Shown in pieces: positions 56,047 to 64,000 of a DNA stretch of 64,000 nt (positions are counted from its first letter, which is position 1; every line of letters begins with the position of its first letter). The notes under the pieces were generated by a model. It did no database searches. It saw only the letters and a list, made by a program, of their open reading frames with translations, and had not been told where the DNA came from. A program made the translations under genes and the position numbers. The stretch is from DASXRA01 sp036502575 (GTDB lineage: Bacteria; Actinomycetota; Actinomycetes; Mycobacteriales; Jatrophihabitantaceae): contig DASXYL010000007.1 in assembly GCA_036502575.1 (NCBI GenBank), positions 19,858 through 83,857 of the forward strand, read 5' to 3'.

Positions 56047-56337
56047 CTCAATTCGGGTGCCCTCCTCTCGATCAACAGCCCGTGAGCTGGCGAATTCGCT
56101 TGCTGCGAGGCTGTTGATCACCGTGTACCGCGCGCGTGGCTGATCGGATCTTCGAGCATCCGCGGCTGGATGTGAGCGGCGAGGGAGGGGCAATACACCG
56201 GTGCGGACGTAGTGATCGAGGTCGAGGGGTCGCCGCACGCCGCCGAGTTCCCTGCCGGCGTCGTCTCGCGAGCGCCGCCGCTCGCGCGCATCGACGACAT
56301 CGTCACGACGGAGACCCCGGTACAGCGCGGCGCCGCG

Positions 56338-56727
56338 TCAGCCGGCCGCGTCGAGGTACTGCTTGGCCAGGCGCTTCGGGGCCCGGGCCAGCCAGGCCTC
56401 GGTAATCAACTCGTCGAGTTCCCCGGCGGCGATGTCGTCGAGGCGGACCAGGATCGCCGGGTAGCCGGTGAAGTGCGGCGTGGTGAAGAACGCCGTCGGG
56501 TTGTCGGCGAGCAGCGCCTCCTTGATCCCGACGTCCGCCACGCGCGCGCACAGGATCGGCCCGTCCGGCGCATCGGCGCCCAGAGCCTCGAGGTCACCGC
56601 GGCGCAGCGGCCGCTCCCACACGAACGCTTTGGCCTTCACCGCCCAGGCGAGATTGCCGCGCGAGGTCTCCTCGCTCGTCTCCGGCAGCGCCAGGGCGAG
56701 GCGGCGCACGTCGTCCCAGGTAGCCAC
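56338..56727 (-). CDS. MmcQ/YjbR-family protein
   Basis: 129 residues. Typical start (Val-Arg-Arg-Leu-Ala-Leu-Ala-Leu-Pro-Glu-Thr-Ser-Glu) and middle (Phe-Phe-Thr-Thr-Pro-His-Phe, Tyr-Pro-Ala-Ile-Leu-Val-Arg), ending in a C-terminal Ala-Pro-Lys-Arg-Leu-Ala. CyaY-like fold with double-wing DNA-binding potential; function unknown. A 291-bp non-coding stretch (56047-56337) precedes it, with nothing recognised. Confidence 0.8.
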   Translation of the reverse strand: MATWDDVRRLALALPETSEETSRGNLAWAVKAKAFVWERPLRRGDLEALGADAPDGPILCARVADVGIKEALLADNPTAFFTTPHFTGYPAILVRLDDIAAGELDELITEAWLARAPKRLAKQYLDAAG

Positions 56728-56773
56728 GCGCTCACCATAGAGCGCTGTCGGTGGGGGAGCGCACGCTCAAGCC

Positions 56774-57398
56774 GTGGACCTAACCGGTCACGTCGCCGTC
56801 ATCACCGGGGCGGCCGTGGGCATCGGCCGGACCATCGCCCAGGCCGTCGCGGTCGAGGGCGCCGTGACGGTGGTCGCCGACATCGACGCTGAGGATCTCG
56901 CCCGGACCGCCGACCTGATCCGGGCGGCGGGCGGTCAAGCGATCGAGGTGCCGACCGATGTCACCGATGCCGAACCTGGGCACTGCGGCCGCCGCCATCG
57001 ACCTCAACCTGCGGGCGCCCATGCTCGTCACGCAGCTGGCGTTGCCGGCATTGCGCCGTGACCGGGGCGTCGTCGTCAACATCGCTTCTACAGCCGGGCT
57101 GGGTTCGGACGAGGCCGGCTCGCCCGAGTACGCCGCGGCCAAGGCCGGCCTGATCCGATTCACCCGCACGCTGCGTCCACCCGGGGTTCGCGTCAACGGC
57201 ATCGCACCGGACTGGATCCGCACGTCCCGAGCCGAGCGGGAGCTGGCGGCGATGACCGAGGCCGAACGGGCCGACGCGCCGGACTGGATACCGATGGCGG
57301 ACGTCTGCGATCAGGTGCTGCGGTTCGTGCGCGACGACTCGCTGCACGGCCAGGTGGTCGTGCTGCGGCCCGGGGCGCCGCCGCAGCTGCTCAGCTGA
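56774..57398 (+). pseudogene. SDR gene broken by internal deletion and frameshift
   Basis: The first frame gives a good SDR N-terminus (Val-Ile-Thr-Gly-Ala-Ala-Val-Gly-Ile-Gly, Val-Val-Ala-Asp-Ile-Asp) up to Asp-Val-Thr-Asp near 56968. The gene then continues in a different frame from about 56972 (Ile-Asp-Leu-Asn-Leu-Arg-Ala, then Tyr-Ala-Ala-Ala-Lys and a normal C-terminus). Roughly 35-40 expected residues, including the NNAG region, are missing. A functional product is unlikely. Its 3' end overlaps the convergent Nudix gene by 8 bp. Confidence 0.8.
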
Positions 57399-57891
57399 GG
57401 GCGTCGCGCAGTCGGTCGAGGAACGGACGCTGCCCACCCACCACCTTCGTCGCGGCGACGTCGAGGGAGAACCAGGCCGCGCGATCGATCTCCGGGAAGG
57501 CTTGTCGCCGACCCGACCTCGGCGGCCACTCCATCTCGAACGTGCCGGGCACGACCGCGTCCGGATCGAGATCGCCCTCGACGGCCCAGATCGTCACGCT
57601 CTTGGCGCCGGACTGTTTCGCCTCGCCCAGCTCGATCAGCTCGCCCGGCGGTACGGGCAGGCCCAGCTCCTCGGTGAACTCGCGACGGGCGGCGGCCAGC
57701 GCGTCCTCCGGCGGCTCGTACTCACCCTTCGGGATCGACCACGCACAGTCGTCGCGTCGCGCCCAGAACGGCCCGCCCATATGCCCGAGAAGCACCTCGA
57801 TGCCGTCATTGGCCTTGCGGAACAGGAGGATTCCGGCACTCGTCTTGGTTGGCACGAACCCAGTCTGGCCTGTGCCGGGCGAGTCGGACAT
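57391..57891 (-). CDS. Nudix hydrolase
   Basis: 166 residues from ATG 57891; the longer open frame is antisense to the Fic gene. Complete Nudix box: Gly-Glu-Tyr-Glu-Pro-Pro-Glu then Arg-Arg-Glu-Phe-Thr-Glu-Glu-Leu-Gly (GX5EX7REXXEEXGU). Preceded by Ala-Trp-Ser-Ile-Pro-Lys. Similar to the actinobacterial Ap4A/NDP-sugar-type Nudix proteins with a Pro-Lys-Gly motif. Divergent from the Fic gene. Confidence 0.9.
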   Translation of the reverse strand: MSDSPGTGQTGFVPTKTSAGILLFRKANDGIEVLLGHMGGPFWARRDDCAWSIPKGEYEPPEDALAAARREFTEELGLPVPPGELIELGEAKQSGAKSVTIWAVEGDLDPDAVVPGTFEMEWPPRSGRRQAFPEIDRAAWFSLDVAATKVVGGQRPFLDRLRDALS

Positions 57892-57929
57892 GTACCATCC
57901 GATATTCGATGATCGGATGGTAAGATCAC

Positions 57930-59159
57930 GTGGTGGTATCCGCTGACGCATACCTCGCCGGGCCCGAGAACGGGTGGCCTGCCCTCGCGTGGGAAGAGCG
58001 CGAGTGGGTCTCGGCGCTACCCCCGGGCATGGGCTCGCGCACCCTTCGCCGCCGGCACGCCGGCCCGTACCAGGCCGCCGTCCCACCCCAGATCGCCAAG
58101 CTCGACGTCCAGTTGCCGACGGCCGCGATCGCAGCGGCGGACGAGGCATCGACGGAGATCGCCCGCTTCGACGCCGAGATGGGGGCCGAGATCGCGCCGT
58201 TCGCCGCGATCTTGCTCCGTTCCGAGTCGGCGTCGTCGTCCAAGATCGAGAACCTGACGTCCGGGGCCAAGGCGATCGCGCTGGCCGAGCTCGGTGGCGA
58301 TGATCGGCAGAACGCGTCCGAGATCGTCGCGAACGTGCACGCGATGCAGGCCGCGATCGATCTGGCCGATCGGCTCGACGAGGCCGCCGTCCTCGCAATG
58401 CACGCCGCACTGATGCAGCGCAACCACCCCGCCGAGGCCGGGCGCTGGCGCACTGAGCAGGTCTGGATCGGCGGCGGCGACTTCGGCCCGCACGGTGCCG
58501 CGTTCGTGCCGCCGCACAACGAGCGGGTGCCCGAGGCGATGACGGACCTGATGTCGTTCGTGCGTCGCGACGACCTGCCGGTGCTGGCTCACGCGGCCCT
58601 CGCGCACGCGCAGTTCGAGACGATCCACCCCTTCGCCGACGGCAACGGACGCACCGGCCGGGCGCTGGTGCACTCGATGCTGCGGGCCCGAGGGCTGACC
58701 CGGAATGTGACCGTGCCGGTATCGGCGGGGGTGCTCACCGACACCGACGCGTACTTCGCCGCCCTGACGGCCTACCGCCAGGGCGACGCGACGCGCATCG
58801 TGCGGCTCATCGCCGAGGCGTCGTTCACCGCCATCGCCAACGGGCGGCAACTGGTCGCCGACCTGCGCCGGGTCCGGCAACGGTGGAACGACGTGATCAA
58901 GTCCCGGCAGGACGCGTCGGCGTGGGCGCTGGCCGACCTGCTGTTGCGGCAGCCGGTGATCGACGCCGATGTCGTTCAGCGTGTCCTCGGCGTCACCTCG
59001 GCGAACGCGCACCGGGCGATCCGGCAGCTGGCCGAGGCGGGCGTGACGTCCGAGTTCAGCGGCCGGCGCCGGGATCGGATGTGGCAGGCCCGCGAGGTCC
59101 TGGTGGCGCTGGACGAGTTCGCGGCCCGCGCCGGTCGGCGGCGCCGAGCCAGTCGCTGA
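57930..59159 (+). CDS. Fic-domain protein (class II, self-inhibited)
   Basis: 409 residues (GTG starts at 57930 and 57933). Fic motif His-Pro-Phe-Ala-Asp-Gly-Asn-Gly-Arg-Thr-Gly-Arg near residue 231, complete for AMP transfer. N-terminal inhibitory helix with Ser-x3-Glu-Asn (Ser-Ser-Lys-Ile-Glu-Asn, near residue 105) predicts autoinhibition. C-terminal winged-helix-like segment (Val-Val-Gln-Arg-Val-Leu-Gly-Val-Thr-Ser-Ala-Asn-Ala). Such stand-alone Fic-wHTH proteins AMPylate an unknown partner. Confidence 0.9.
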   Translation: MVVSADAYLAGPENGWPALAWEEREWVSALPPGMGSRTLRRRHAGPYQAAVPPQIAKLDVQLPTAAIAAADEASTEIARFDAEMGAEIAPFAAILLRSESASSSKIENLTSGAKAIALAELGGDDRQNASEIVANVHAMQAAIDLADRLDEAAVLAMHAALMQRNHPAEAGRWRTEQVWIGGGDFGPHGAAFVPPHNERVPEAMTDLMSFVRRDDLPVLAHAALAHAQFETIHPFADGNGRTGRALVHSMLRARGLTRNVTVPVSAGVLTDTDAYFAALTAYRQGDATRIVRLIAEASFTAIANGRQLVADLRRVRQRWNDVIKSRQDASAWALADLLLRQPVIDADVVQRVLGVTSANAHRAIRQLAEAGVTSEFSGRRRDRMWQAREVLVALDEFAARAGRRRRASR

Positions 59160-59194
59160 CGTCCACCTCCGGGGCCGGCCACCCACCACCCTTC

Positions 59195-59266
59195 GACTTT
59201 GCACCTGAGATCGACGCTGGAGGGCCTTCTCGCACTGGCAATTGCGTCGAACTCAGGTGCAAAGTC
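59195..59266. repeat. 23-bp imperfect inverted repeat, REP-like
   Basis: Arms 59195-59217 and 59244-59266 are inverted copies with one mismatch (core TTTGCACCTGAG / CTCAGGTGCAAA), loop 26 bases. It sits between the Fic stop and the next SDR start, 35 bp after the former. It could be a REP/MITE-type element or a terminator; no T-run follows. Confidence 0.7.
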
Positions 59267-59323
59267 GCGTGGTTGGGCACGGGTGGCGGCGACCGAAGTT
59301 TGGTCCGGGGTTAGATCGGGCGT

Positions 59324-60124
59324 ATGAGCCTTCCCCAACCGACAGCCGGCAGCCGCGCAGTCATCACCGGGGCGTCGTCCGGAATCGGCGCCGCGCTCGC
59401 CGGGTTGCTGGCCGCGCGCGGGCACGCGCTCGTGCTGGTCGCCCGTCGCGAGGACCGCCTCGTCGAGTTGGCCGAACGGCTCACTGCCGAGCACGGGGTG
59501 ACCGTCGAGCCCCGACCGTGCGATCTCGCCGATCGCATGGCCCGCCGGGCCCTGTCGACCGACCTGGCCGGGCTCGAGGTCGCCGCACTGTGCAACAACG
59601 CCGGGTTCGCGACGTTCGGCGACCTGCACGAGCTCGACCCTGATCGCGAGCGCGAGGAGGTCGAGCTCAACGTCGCCGCCGTGCACGAGCTGACCCTTGC
59701 CGTACTGCCCGGTATGGTGCGCCGCCGCGCCGGCGCGATTCTGATCACCGGGTCGACGGCCGGCGTCCAGCCGATACCCGGACAAGCCACCTACGCCGCG
59801 TCCAAGGCGTTCGCCAACGCACTTTCCGAGTCGCTGCATGGCGAGCTGCGTGGCACGGGTGTGTCGTGCACCCTGCTCGCGCCGGGACCGGTGCGGACCG
59901 AGTTCACCAAGGTGGCTGGCGTCGAGTCCACCGAGACGACGGTGCCCGGCTTCGTCTGGGAGAGCGCGCAGCGAGTCGCCGAGGCGGCTGTTGCCGGTAT
60001 GGAGAAGGGCCGCCGGCGGGTTGTGCCGGGCTGGCCGGCCCAGGCGATGACGCTCAGCCAGTACGTCCCGCACAGCGTCCTGGTGCCCGTGATCCGCCGG
60101 GTCTACGGCCGCTTCGGCGTCTAA
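59324..60124 (+). CDS. SDR-family oxidoreductase
   Basis: 266 residues. Complete motifs: Thr-Gly-Ala-Ser-Ser-Gly-Ile-Gly, Asn-Asn-Ala-Gly, catalytic Ser in Ile-Thr-Gly-Ser, Tyr-Ala-Ala-Ser-Lys. Arg-Arg after strand 2 suggests NADPH. The C-terminal Leu-Ala-Pro-Gly-Pro-Val-Arg-Thr-Glu-Phe is typical of DltE/classical SDRs. Stop overlaps the convergent NTF2-like gene by 4 bp. Confidence 0.88.
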   Translation: MSLPQPTAGSRAVITGASSGIGAALAGLLAARGHALVLVARREDRLVELAERLTAEHGVTVEPRPCDLADRMARRALSTDLAGLEVAALCNNAGFATFGDLHELDPDREREEVELNVAAVHELTLAVLPGMVRRRAGAILITGSTAGVQPIPGQATYAASKAFANALSESLHGELRGTGVSCTLLAPGPVRTEFTKVAGVESTETTVPGFVWESAQRVAEAAVAGMEKGRRRVVPGWPAQAMTLSQYVPHSVLVPVIRRVYGRFGV

Positions 60125-60564
60125 ATATCCGGCGGAGCCACCAGTGGACCGGCCCCCACGATCTGCTCGACCATCGCGTAGTCGTCGCGGACCGCCCAAT
60201 GCTCGGCCAGTCGGCCCTCCGCCACCCGAAAGATGTGCACCTGTGGCCAGGTGACTCGGTTGCCGGTCGGAGCAATGCCCTGAAGCCTCGGCAGTCCGCT
60301 CCCGATGTGGGTTACGGTCGCGGTCATCCACACCATGACCTGATCGTCCTTGCTCATGATCTGGTGGACTTCTACGGCAGCGTCGGCGAATGTCTGCCGC
60401 ATCCAGGCGCCCACGTTCTGCCACATCGCGATCCCGCGTTGGCCGCTCACGTTGTCGTAGGTGTCCTCCGCGAGGACCTCGTCGAGGCCGACGAGCTCGC
60501 CGCTCGGCTCGTACAGGATGTCCAACAGCCGCCGCACCAGCGTCTCGCCCTCAGACTCGATCAT
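60121..60564 (-). CDS. NTF2/SnoaL-like protein
   Basis: 147 residues from ATG 60564. SnoaL-like elements: Leu-Ala-Glu-Asp-Thr-Tyr-Asp-Asn-Val, Val-Trp-Met-Thr-Ala-Thr, and Gly-Asn-Arg-Val-Thr-Trp-Pro-Gln-Val-His-Ile-Phe-Arg-Val with a closing Glu-His-Trp-Ala-Val-Arg-Asp-Asp. The last motif is typical of ester cyclase/SnoaL-type proteins. Stands alone. Confidence 0.8.
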   Translation of the reverse strand: MIESEGETLVRRLLDILYEPSGELVGLDEVLAEDTYDNVSGQRGIAMWQNVGAWMRQTFADAAVEVHQIMSKDDQVMVWMTATVTHIGSGLPRLQGIAPTGNRVTWPQVHIFRVAEGRLAEHWAVRDDYAMVEQIVGAGPLVAPPDI

Positions 60565-60706
60565 GGCCGTGAGCCTAGAGCTGTGTTGGTGACGGGTTAG
60601 GCCGAGAGCTAGGCGGTTCCGCCGGCGGGCCGCGAGTGCTACGTTCAGCATGGCTGAGAAGTTGGTCGTTTTGTCACTGTATCGCCAGTAAAAAGGACTG
60701 GTTGCG

Positions 60707-60910
60707 ATGACTGCACCATCACTGCCTGCGAACCAGATGCCGCCCCTCGCGCCGCGGCCCCGGCTGGAGCTTCACAATCTCCACATCGACCAGACGGTTG
60801 CGGCGAGCCACCGCTGCGGAATGACCCACCTTCCGACGGGTCGAGTGTGCCTGCTTCCCGAACGGCACAACGGTGGCTGCCAATTCACCGAGCGGCCGTC
60901 CCGAGCCTGA
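60707..60910 (+). CDS. 67-residue protein with Cys/His cluster
   Basis: Start ATG 60707 with AAAGGA about 10 bases before. The N-terminal half is Pro-rich. The C-terminal half has Cys-Gly-Met-Thr-His, Val-Cys, Glu-Arg-His and Gly-Gly-Cys in a spacing (C-x3-H-x7-C-x5-H-x3-C) that could bind zinc. No named family known to me. Lies between the NTF2-like and CapA-like genes, in its own transcription unit. Confidence 0.55.
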   Translation: MTAPSLPANQMPPLAPRPRLELHNLHIDQTVAASHRCGMTHLPTGRVCLLPERHNGGCQFTERPSRA

Positions 60911-60928
60911 CGCTAGGACGGCGGCCCG

Positions 60929-62065
60929 CTACGACGGTGGCGCGGCGGCCAGGTCGGCGCACTGCCGCACCTGCGCCCACTGCGCGTTGATCCGTGTCGC
61001 CTCGGCGCCGGTCGCCGGTAGCGGGATGCCGCGGTCGTCGAGGTGCGCCGGGGCAAATGCGGCGGCCACCACCCGTGAGGGCCGCACGGTCAGGGTCAGC
61101 ACGCCGTTGTCGTCCTGGGCGTTGCCGAACGAGCGCCACCACAGGTAGTTGCCGAGTCCGTAGGCGACGTAGGCACCGTCCGAACGCCAGCCGGCTCCTT
61201 GTAGTTGATGGACGTGCGCGCCGATGACGGCGGTCGCCCCCGCGCCGGCCAGGGTGTCGGCCAGCGTGCGCTGGTTGCCGTCCGGGCAGCCCGTGTACTC
61301 CGTTCCCCAGTGCAGGTAGACGATCACGGTGTAGCCGGCGGCCTTCGCCGTCCGGACCGACTGCACGAGCCGGTCACTGTCAGCGCTGGCGATGCCCGGC
61401 GACGACGACCCGGCCGAGTAATTGGCCAGCGTCTCGTCCCGGACCTGGCTGGCGGCGATCACCGCGACCTTGACGCCGTTCACCGTGGTCGTCCACGGCG
61501 CGAACGCGGTGTCGGCGTTCGCGCCGATACCGACGACGGGAAAGCGGCTGGTCCGGATGGCGGCGAGCGTGTCCGACAGGCCGACGCTGCCGTAGTCAGC
61601 GGCGTGGTTGTTGGCCATCGTGGCGACGTCGACGCCCGCGTCGTGCAGAGCGGTCAGGGCGGTGGCCGGCGTCCGGAAGTGGAAGTCCTTGGCCGCCGGC
61701 TCGCCTCGGGTGGTGATCGCCGTCTCGAGGTTCACCATGGCCAGGTCGGCCCGGCGCAGGCCAGGGGCGGCCGGGCCGAACGCCGTGGCGGGATCGGTCA
61801 GCAGCGACGCAGTGCGTTCCATGAAGTGCACATCGCCCGCGAACGCGAACGTGAACTCGCCGGTCGGCCGGGCCGGCGCGGACGGGGCTGGACGCGTCGT
61901 CGACGGGACCGAGACCGAGACCGAGGCCGAGACCGAGACGGACCGCGACGGCGAGTCCGACGACTGATCGGCTCGATTCCCGCCCCCACTCGTGCAGGCG
62001 CCGGCGGTGACGGCGAGCACGACTGCGGCGATCAGGGCGATATGTGGTCGGACGGCTCGGGGCAT
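60929..62065 (-). CDS. CapA-family (poly-gamma-glutamate synthesis-like) lipoprotein
   Basis: 378 residues from ATG 62065 (GTG 62083 possible). Signal peptide with lipobox (Thr-Ala-Gly-Ala-Cys), a Ser/Val low-complexity linker encoded by a hexamer repeat (about 61907-61942), then a calcineurin-like fold: Ala-Gly-Asp-Val-His, Val-Asn-Leu-Glu, Met-Ala-Asn-Asn-His-Ala, Leu-His-Trp-Gly, Gly-Ala-His-Val-His. CapA-type metallophosphatase-like enzyme anchored outside the membrane; substrate unknown. Divergent from thrS. Confidence 0.85.
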   Translation of the reverse strand: MPRAVRPHIALIAAVVLAVTAGACTSGGGNRADQSSDSPSRSVSVSASVSVSVPSTTRPAPSAPARPTGEFTFAFAGDVHFMERTASLLTDPATAFGPAAPGLRRADLAMVNLETAITTRGEPAAKDFHFRTPATALTALHDAGVDVATMANNHAADYGSVGLSDTLAAIRTSRFPVVGIGANADTAFAPWTTTVNGVKVAVIAASQVRDETLANYSAGSSSPGIASADSDRLVQSVRTAKAAGYTVIVYLHWGTEYTGCPDGNQRTLADTLAGAGATAVIGAHVHQLQGAGWRSDGAYVAYGLGNYLWWRSFGNAQDDNGVLTLTVRPSRVVAAAFAPAHLDDRGIPLPATGAEATRINAQWAQVRQCADLAAAPPS

Positions 62066-62112
62066 CGCACTAGCATGCGACACGTCGACCGAGAACCGTC
62101 CGAGGAGAGCCC

Positions 62113-63510
62113 GTGTCCACCACCGCGCCCCGTCAAGCGTCCGCCCAGACCGTCAAGGTCGCCGCGGGCACGACGGCGATCGACGCGCTGCGCGAGGCGG
62201 GCGTCGAGCTCAACGGCCCGTCCGGAGCGGTCGTCGTGCGCGAGGTCGGCACCGGCACCCTGCGCGACCTGGCCTGGGCCCCCGACGCGGACGCCGAGGT
62301 CGAGCCGGTACCGGCCGAGTCGCTGGACGGGCTGGCCGTGCTGCGGCACTCCGCCGCCCACGTCCTGGCGCAGGCGGTGCAGGACCTCTTCCCGGGCACC
62401 CTGCTCGGCATCGGGCCGCCCATCGAGAACGGCTTCTACTACGACTTCGCGCCGGCGCATCCGTTCACCCCGGACGATCTGCCGGCCATCGAGAAGAGAA
62501 TGGGCGAGATCATCAAGGCCGGCCAGCGTTTCCACCGGCGCGAGGTCAGCGACGCCGACGCGCGCATCGAGCTGGACGCCGAGCGGTTCAAGCTCGAGCT
62601 CATCGACCTGAAAGGCAACGCCTCCGGCGAGGAGGCCACCGAGGTCGGCGCCGGCGGGTTGACCATGTACGACAACCTCGACGCCAAGTCCGGCGAGCTG
62701 GTCTGGACCGACCTGTGCCGCGGCCCGCACCTGCCCACCACCCGGCGGATCCCGGCGTTCAAGCTGATGCGCACCGCCGCCGCCTACTGGCGAGGCAGTG
62801 AGAAGAACCCGCAGCTGCAGCGCATCTACGGCACCGCCTGGGCGTCCCGCGACGATCTGAAGGCCCATCTCACCCAGCTCGAGGAGGCGGCCAAGCGCGA
62901 TCACCGCAAGCTCGGTGCTGAACTCGACCTGTTCAGCTTCCCGGACGAGTTGGGCTCGGGCCTGCCGGTGTTCCACCCCAAGGGCGGCGTCCTGCGTCGG
63001 GTGCTGGAGGACTACGTCCGCCAGCGGCACATCGACGAGGGCTTCGACTTCGTCAGCACCCCGCACATCAGCAAGGACGGGTTGTTCTACACATCCGGGC
63101 ATCTGCCGTACTACGCCGACACCATGTTCCCGCCGATGGAACTCGAGAACGCCGAGTACCGCCTCAAGGCGATGAACTGCCCGATGCACAATCTGATCTA
63201 CCGGTCCCGCGGGCGGTCCTACCGCGAGCTGCCACTGCGGCTGTTCGAGCTGGGCAGCGTCTACCGGTTCGAGAAGTCCGGCGTCGTCCACGGCCTGACC
63301 CGCGTGCGCGGCCTGACCATGGACGACTCGCACAGCTACTGCACCCCGGAGCAGGCCCCGGCTGAGATCAAGAAGCTGCTGGAGTTCCTCCTGGGGCTGC
63401 TGCGCGACTTCGGCCTGGACGACTTCTATCTAGAGCTGTCCACCCGCGACGCGACGTCGGACAAGTTCATCGGGTCCGACGAGGACTGGGAACGCGCGAC
63501 GAAGACCCTC
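62113..63510 (+). CDS. thrS: threonyl-tRNA synthetase, 3' truncated at inversion junction
   Basis: GTG 62113 with GAGGAG about five bases upstream; 466 codons. TGS domain (residues 13-80), editing domain with His-Ser-Ala-Ala-His and Cys-Arg-Gly-Pro-His, then the catalytic core from about 290 with Asn-Cys-Pro-Met-His (zinc Cys) and class II motif 2 (Leu-Phe-Glu-Leu-Gly-Ser-Val-Tyr-Arg-Phe-Glu). The sequence stops being thrS at CCTCGAGG (63507-63514), before motif 3 and the anticodon-binding domain; an intact ThrRS needs about 670-690 residues. As written the gene is non-functional, so either the assembly or the chromosome is rearranged here. Confidence 0.85.
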
Positions 63511-64000
63511 GAGGACGCGGGTCGCCATCTCCCAGTCGTCGTCGCTGCCGATGAACTTGTCCTTGGTGTCGTCGCGGGTCGACAGCTCCAGGTAGAAGTC
63601 ACTCAGGCCGAAGTCGGCAAGCAGGCTCAGGACGAACCGCAGCAGATGCTTGATCTCGTCCGGCGCCTGTTCGGCGGTGCAGTAGGAGTGCGAGTCGTCC
63701 ATGGTCAGGCCGCGCACCCTGGTCAGGCCGTGCACCACGCCGGACTTCTCGAACCGGTAGACCCCGCCGAACTCGAACAGCCGCAGCGGCAGCTCACGGT
63801 AGGAACGCCCCCGCGAGCGGTAGATCAGGTTGTGCATCGGGCAGTTCATGGCCTTGAGGAAGTAGCGGCTGTTCTCCAGCTCCATCGGCGGGAACATCGT
63901 GTCTTCGAAGTAGGGCAGGTGCCCGGAGGTGTGGAACAGCCCCTCCTTGCTGATGTGCGGGGTGCCGACGTAGTGGAACCCCTCCTCTATGTGCCGCTGC
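63021..64000. repeat. giant imperfect palindrome of two thrS homologues
   Basis: Each base p in 63021-63510 aligns with 127021 minus p on the other arm, with no insertion or deletion over 490 bp and roughly 80% identity. The centre is the self-complementary 8-mer CCTCGAGG (63507-63514), which occurs at the same codons in both homologues. The right arm continues beyond the window. Confidence 0.85.
63511..64000 (-). CDS. thrS: second thrS copy, inverted, truncated at both ends
   Basis: Minus strand, open at the right window edge. It aligns without a gap to 63021-63510 read on the plus strand, with Asn-Cys-Pro-Met-His and motif 2 retained. The protein differs at many positions (for example Glu-Asn-Ser-Arg-Tyr-Phe instead of Glu-Asn-Ala-Glu-Tyr-Arg), nucleotide identity roughly 80%. 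It is a divergent homologue, not a copy of the same gene. Past 63510 the frame runs into antisense of copy 1 and stops at 63430. Confidence 0.85.

Noticed and set aside
57892..58410. Extended N-terminus of the Nudix protein
   Set aside because: The region is antisense to the Fic gene, Arg/Pro/Ser-rich, and no Nudix protein has such an extension.
61907..61942. Short tandem hexamer repeat resembling a CRISPR-like or regulatory repeat
   Set aside because: It lies within the CapA-like gene and encodes its Ser/Val linker; units are six bases with no spacers.
63511..64000. Continuation of thrS on the plus strand through the junction
   Set aside because: The frame stays open by chance in high-GC antisense sequence; the encoded residues do not resemble ThrRS, and the minus strand clearly does.

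Overview
The window is high-GC DNA with short spacers, many GTG starts, several candidate leaderless promoters, LuxR-LAL, HxlR and TetR regulators and actinobacterial-type lipoproteins. This points to an actinomycete (Actinomycetota); genus cannot be assigned from the sequence alone.

Left part (1 to about 29,063): the right-hand portion of an integrative and conjugative element (ICE). It has a membrane protein and a TraG/VirD4-like coupling protein (1255-3200), a MobF relaxase-helicase-primase of almost 2000 residues (13422-19367) with a divergent small accessory protein, a ParB-like protein, a DUF932 plasmid-type protein, an AlpA-like regulator with an array of phased operators, an M48-like membrane protease, a MarR-controlled three-gene operon, an orphan PemK/MazF toxin and a tyrosine recombinase (27505-28851). 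The recombinase abuts the 3' half of a tRNA-Val gene (29022-29063), read as the right attachment site. The intact target tRNA should therefore lie left of base 1.

Cargo between coupling protein and relaxase (about 4880-13150) is a defence-island-like block. (i) A compact ubiquitin-like conjugation operon on the minus strand encodes a beta-grasp Ubl, a cysteine-free E2-like protein, a JAB-peptidase/E1 (ThiF) fusion and a barrel protein resembling tRNA-guanine transglycosylases. It is divergent from an XRE/ImmA-type protease-regulator. (ii) A two-gene restriction-modification unit has a nuclease-methylase fusion plus specificity subunit and no helicase HsdR. The Ubl operon is the most interesting system in the window.

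Middle part (29,299-43,934): chromosome. After a secreted SGNH hydrolase comes a LacI-family regulator divergent from a ten-gene uptake and catabolic operon: a branched-chain-amino-acid-type ABC transporter (SBP, two permeases, two ATPases), a 3-hydroxyisobutyrate-dehydrogenase-like enzyme, an M24 hydrolase lacking one metal ligand, an aldehyde dehydrogenase, a VOC protein, and a fused E1 plus E2 of a 2-oxoacid dehydrogenase. Three LacI-type operators with the core CAATCGNTTG lie across the promoter and the first codons of the SBP gene. The substrate is not identifiable from sequence.

Right part (43,958-62,065): ordinary chromosomal genes. These include short-chain dehydrogenases, NTF2-like proteins, a tautomerase, an esterase, a large LuxR regulator, intact tRNA-Val(CAC), a TetR/cupin pair, an HxlR cluster, an Smr domain protein next to a CdiI-like immunity protein, a frameshifted SDR pseudogene, Nudix, Fic and CapA-like genes.

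Right edge (62,113-64,000): thrS is cut at codon 466, exactly at the palindrome CCTCGAGG, and is followed by an inverted, diverged second thrS copy truncated at the same nucleotide. This is either a real inverted rearrangement or, more likely, a chimeric join, and it needs checking before this edge is trusted.
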